The notes under the pieces were generated by a model, which searched no databases, was not told the DNA's origin, and saw only the letters and a program-made list of their open reading frames with translations. The position numbers and the translations under genes are program-made. Source: CAWDPQ01 sp963804245 (GTDB taxonomy: Bacteria > Acidobacteriota > Vicinamibacteria > Vicinamibacterales > 2-12-FULL-66-21). From it: a DNA stretch of 64,000 bases. Shown one piece after another: positions 61,389 to 64,000 of the stretch. The number at the start of each line of letters is the position of its first letter. Position 1 is the first letter of the stretch. The stretch covers positions 241,155-305,154 of the forward strand of contig CAWDPQ010000006.1 in assembly GCA_963804245.1 (NCBI GenBank), given 5' to 3'.

Positions 61389-63334
61389 AGGACTGTGACA
61401 TTGAAGACTCGCTCGTGTGGATTTGTCGCCCACCGCGTCGGCTACGCCTTCGCTTCGTGGTCGCTCTTCCGGTCCTGCTTGTCATATGGTCATTCGACTC
61501 GACGCGTGCCTCCGACTTCCTGCGTTCGCGTGTGGGCGCCGGATTGGCTCTGGTAATCGCTGGCGGCATGCTCATGGCAGCCGCGACACGGGACCTGTGC
61601 GTGTCCGGTGATCGATTGCCCAGCAGCCCCTTCCCCCCAGAACGGTACGTCACCCAAGGCATCTACCGGTTCGTCGCGCATCCTATCTATCTTGGCGCGG
61701 TCCTCGTCGCGTTTGGTGTCTCGCTGCTCACTCGTTCTCCCGCAGGAATCTGGATTGTTTCTCCCACGCTTGCCATGGCGGCGGCCGCATTCGTGATTGG
61801 TTTCGAGCGAGACGCGAACCGGCACGGTTCGCCACGGTTGCGACGCCGCTGCTGCGACCGCCCGCCGCGCGGGACGGCCCCCCGGCCGCGCACGAGCGTC
61901 TGCCGGTTTACGTGCTGGTGTTCCTGCCCTGGTTGGTGCTCTGTCAGGCAGTCGAATCACTCGGCGTTCCGCACGACGCTGTCGTAGTGCATTTCTCCTG
62001 GGAGGCCGAGCTGCCAGACCTGCCGTGGACCGAAGCCATCTACGCGGCCGCCTACGTCTTCGTGCTGTCGGCACCAATCGTCGCGCGCGGGGACGCGACC
62101 TGCGGGAATTCGCCATCAACGGACTCTGGGCCACGGCGATCATCGTTCCCCTGTATGTGCTCGTGCCCTTGATAGCCCCCGCCCATCCGGTTCCCGGCGA
62201 CGGATTCTGGCAGGGTGTCATGCGCTGGGAGCGCGCGTTCGACCAGCCGGTGACGGCCTTGCCCGCTTCCGCGTCGTCTGGGCCTCCCTCGCCGCACGAT
62301 TGTGGACCAATCGTACCGGCGGCAGCGACTCTTCTGGTGGGGCCTGCTCGCAGCCATTGCTGCGAGCTGCATTACCACCGGCATGCATGCCGTCCTCGAC
62401 GTCGTCGCGGGGCTGGCGGCGTATGTCGTTCTCGCACGATTGCCGTCATTTTTGGCGGCGTCTACGACGGGGCCCCACGATGGCCAATCGATGGCATCAG
62501 ACGTCGCTCGGACCGGTTCGCTTGATGAACCACGGGCTCTATCCGGCGCTGGGCGCCATGGCCGGTGTGCTCATCGCCCTTGCTCTCGCCGGCCGCCAAT
62601 CTTCGTCCTGGATCGTTGCCATGGCGTGGCTGCCGTCCTTGGCGCCGGCCTGTGGGCGCAGCTCCTGGAACTGCTCTCGCAACTCCTCCGGGCCCGTTAC
62701 GGGTATTTCGGCGCTGTGGTGGGGGCCATGCTAATCTCGTGCGCAGCCGCGCTGACAGGCGCCGACGCCTGGTTGCTTTTCACAGCGTTCGGCGTCGGCG
62801 CCACCCATGTCGGCTCAGGCGATCGGTCGGATGCGCTGCCTGACGCAGGGCTGCTGTCATGGTCGCGAAGGGCCCCCGATGTTCAGGCATTCGGCTACTC
62901 CATCCACAATACACAATGACTGGGCTGAGCTCTCTGGCGGGAAAATGAATCCATCCCACGCCGCTGGTACTGTCGGTCCTGCTGGATGCTGCTCGTCGGC
63001 GCCGTCCTCCTCTCCGGCTCTGGGCAGTCGCTGCGCCGTTTTCCGGTCATCACTGCAACCTATTTCATTCTCGTCGGCCTCGGCCGCTTCGTCGAAGAGC
63101 ATTACCAGCGGAGACAAACAGCGGTCGTGGCAGGTTTGCGCATCTATCAGTGGCTAGCGATTGCCTTCGTTGTCGGTGCAGGCATAGGCTTGACCACGTT
63201 CGGTGCGACGACGGCGCCCCCGGGGCGATCAACTCAATCGAAGGGCCGTTGTGATGGCGCTCACGGTCGGTCTGATAACATCCACGTGCCATTAGGCGTT
63301 GACTTTCCGAAGTCGAATCGCCGGGCTAGGGACA
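61386..63334 (+). pseudogene. Mirror copy of the triple-domain membrane protein, broken
   Basis: The left-arm start codon ATG reads ATA here. The frame changes repeatedly through the ICMT-like, PAP2 and Lgt-like regions (GIYRFVAHPIYLG, TGMHAVLDVVAG and MRCLTQGCCHGRE are each in different fragments). Clear evidence that the right arm is unpolished or decaying. Confidence 0.85.
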
Positions 63335-63465
63335 GGACTGGGGGTAGTGGGCGGGAGTTGCGTCTGTTGCGCACAAGCACCAAGTGCGATGGCAGTCCAA
63401 TGGCAGGACGGTGGCAATGGCGGGGAGACATAACGAGGAATTTGTTAATATCAGAACCCGGAACT

Positions 63466-63758
63466 ATGGACAAGCTGACGACCACAATCAAACGCGAGAG
63501 GCAGCGAGAGACTATAGCAGGACGAAAGCGAGTGGGAGTATCGACAGCTCAAGCCCGTATTGGATGCAAAAGCTGGCGACAACCGTAAAGGTGCCGTTCT
63601 CGCTTCGTCTAATCAATGGCATGAGCAAAAACGCCCCTGAAGTAACCGTGGTTGTAAAATCGAGTGCACAAGAACTCGCGCACTCGTGGTCCCGAGTTGC
63701 GCATCGGCAGAGTCGCTGCGAGTGAAGCGCTCGAAGCGTCGCACACTGAGCGAGCAAG
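63466..63758 (+). pseudogene. Mirror copy of the ASCH-like gene, broken
   Basis: Begins with the same ATGGACAAGCTGACGACC and retains KVPFSLRLINGMSKNAPEVTVVV in another frame. Confidence 0.75.
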
Positions 63759-63951
63759 CGTTGTGCAGGGTGTAGACCCCAGCGAGATTTGGCTGCCAGC
63801 ACCTGAGGCATGGCGACATCTCCTTGTTTCCCGGAGCGACGCGAAGATACGGTTTGATGAAGACGACTCTCCGACCGTTTTCCTTTTTCTCCTCCCACTT
63901 TCCATGGGTCCGAGGGCGGGAAGTCTTGAACCACTCAAAGCGAAGGGGTTG

Positions 63952-64000
63952 TCATACGCGATTGCTGAGAATCAAATCGCGCAGCAAATACCGATGGCAC
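63952..64000 (-). pseudogene. Mirrored 3' end of the DUF488 gene, cut by window edge
   Basis: The last 16 codons of the DUF488 gene (CHRYLLRDLILSNRV in the left arm) recur on the minus strand; one visible base change gives a codon difference (ctgatt to ttgatt). It shows that the inverted repeat reaches the window end. Confidence 0.8.

Larger units (their letters stand above)
45386..64000. repeat. Giant imperfect inverted repeat, arms of about 9.3 kb
   Basis: The left arm 45386-54655 and right arm 54680-64000 are reverse complements. Anchor pairs were checked by eye: 45386 with 64000, 46073 with 63295, 47975 with 61386, 48781 with 60588 and 49906 with 59462. A 190-base sample near 47.1 kb shows about 5 differences, including an indel; other stretches are more diverged. 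Gene order is exactly mirrored. The right arm breaks every long reading frame. It may continue beyond the window. Confidence 0.95.

Noticed and set aside
54642..64000. Right arm as a second, independent set of sulfatase, Ig-like and lipid-enzyme genes
   Set aside because: Every gene mirrors the left arm in order and position and is broken by random indels, so counting it as a real second gene set is unsupported.

Overview
The window looks like a GC-rich Acidobacteriota chromosome, probably Vicinamibacteria-like; this is an inference from gene content. The supporting features are a pilMNOPQ-type locus whose secretin carries a cohesin-like tail, an exosortase/PEP-CTERM set, an orphan microcompartment pair, exported sulfatases and TonB-free polysaccharide enzymes. 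Several genes are split by single-base indels, often in short homopolymers. The sequence therefore reads like a long-read assembly with incomplete polishing, and those splits should not be taken as real gene inactivation without checking.

Layout: 1-8.1 kb is a minus-strand type IV pilus/type II-like assembly operon (pilC-pilB-pilM-pilN-pilO-pilP-secretin), preceded by a frameshifted lytic transglycosylase and a lipoprotein. At 9.98-12.0 kb a two-gene plus-strand unit encodes a BMC-H shell protein and an acylating aldehyde dehydrogenase with an encapsulation-peptide-like tail. At 12.1-15.8 kb are an MltD-like LysM transglycosylase with a promoter and structured leader, a REP-like doublet and ComM. 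At 15.8-20.5 kb the minus strand holds a PrsT-like TPR lipoprotein, EpsI, an exosortase and two PEP-CTERM substrates. Housekeeping genes follow: secA, guaB, a dioxygenase-fold protein, tsaE, nnrDE, a class IV aminotransferase and the glycine cleavage genes gcvT-gcvH-gcvP (20.7-33.6 kb).

From 33.9 kb the content becomes accessory: a zinc-ribbon protein, a small membrane protein, a secreted protein and an AAA+ regulator lacking the sigma54 GAFTGA motif; an M50 protease; a large exported helical-repeat protein; an IS481-like remnant; a GH140/DUF4038-type hydrolase; DUF488 and ASCH-like proteins; a remarkable ICMT-like/PAP2/Lgt-like triple-domain membrane protein coupled to a CrtC/AttH-like protein; a large Ig-like exported protein; and a sulfatase.

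The dominant structural feature is a giant imperfect palindrome. Positions 45,386-54,655 reappear in reverse complement at 54,680-64,000 around a hairpin centred near 54,668. Genes in the left arm are largely readable, while every long gene in the right arm is broken by scattered substitutions and indels. The simplest explanation is a fold-back chimeric long read at a low-coverage contig end; a true decayed inverted duplication is the alternative. Right-arm features are listed as broken copies and should not be counted as independent genes.
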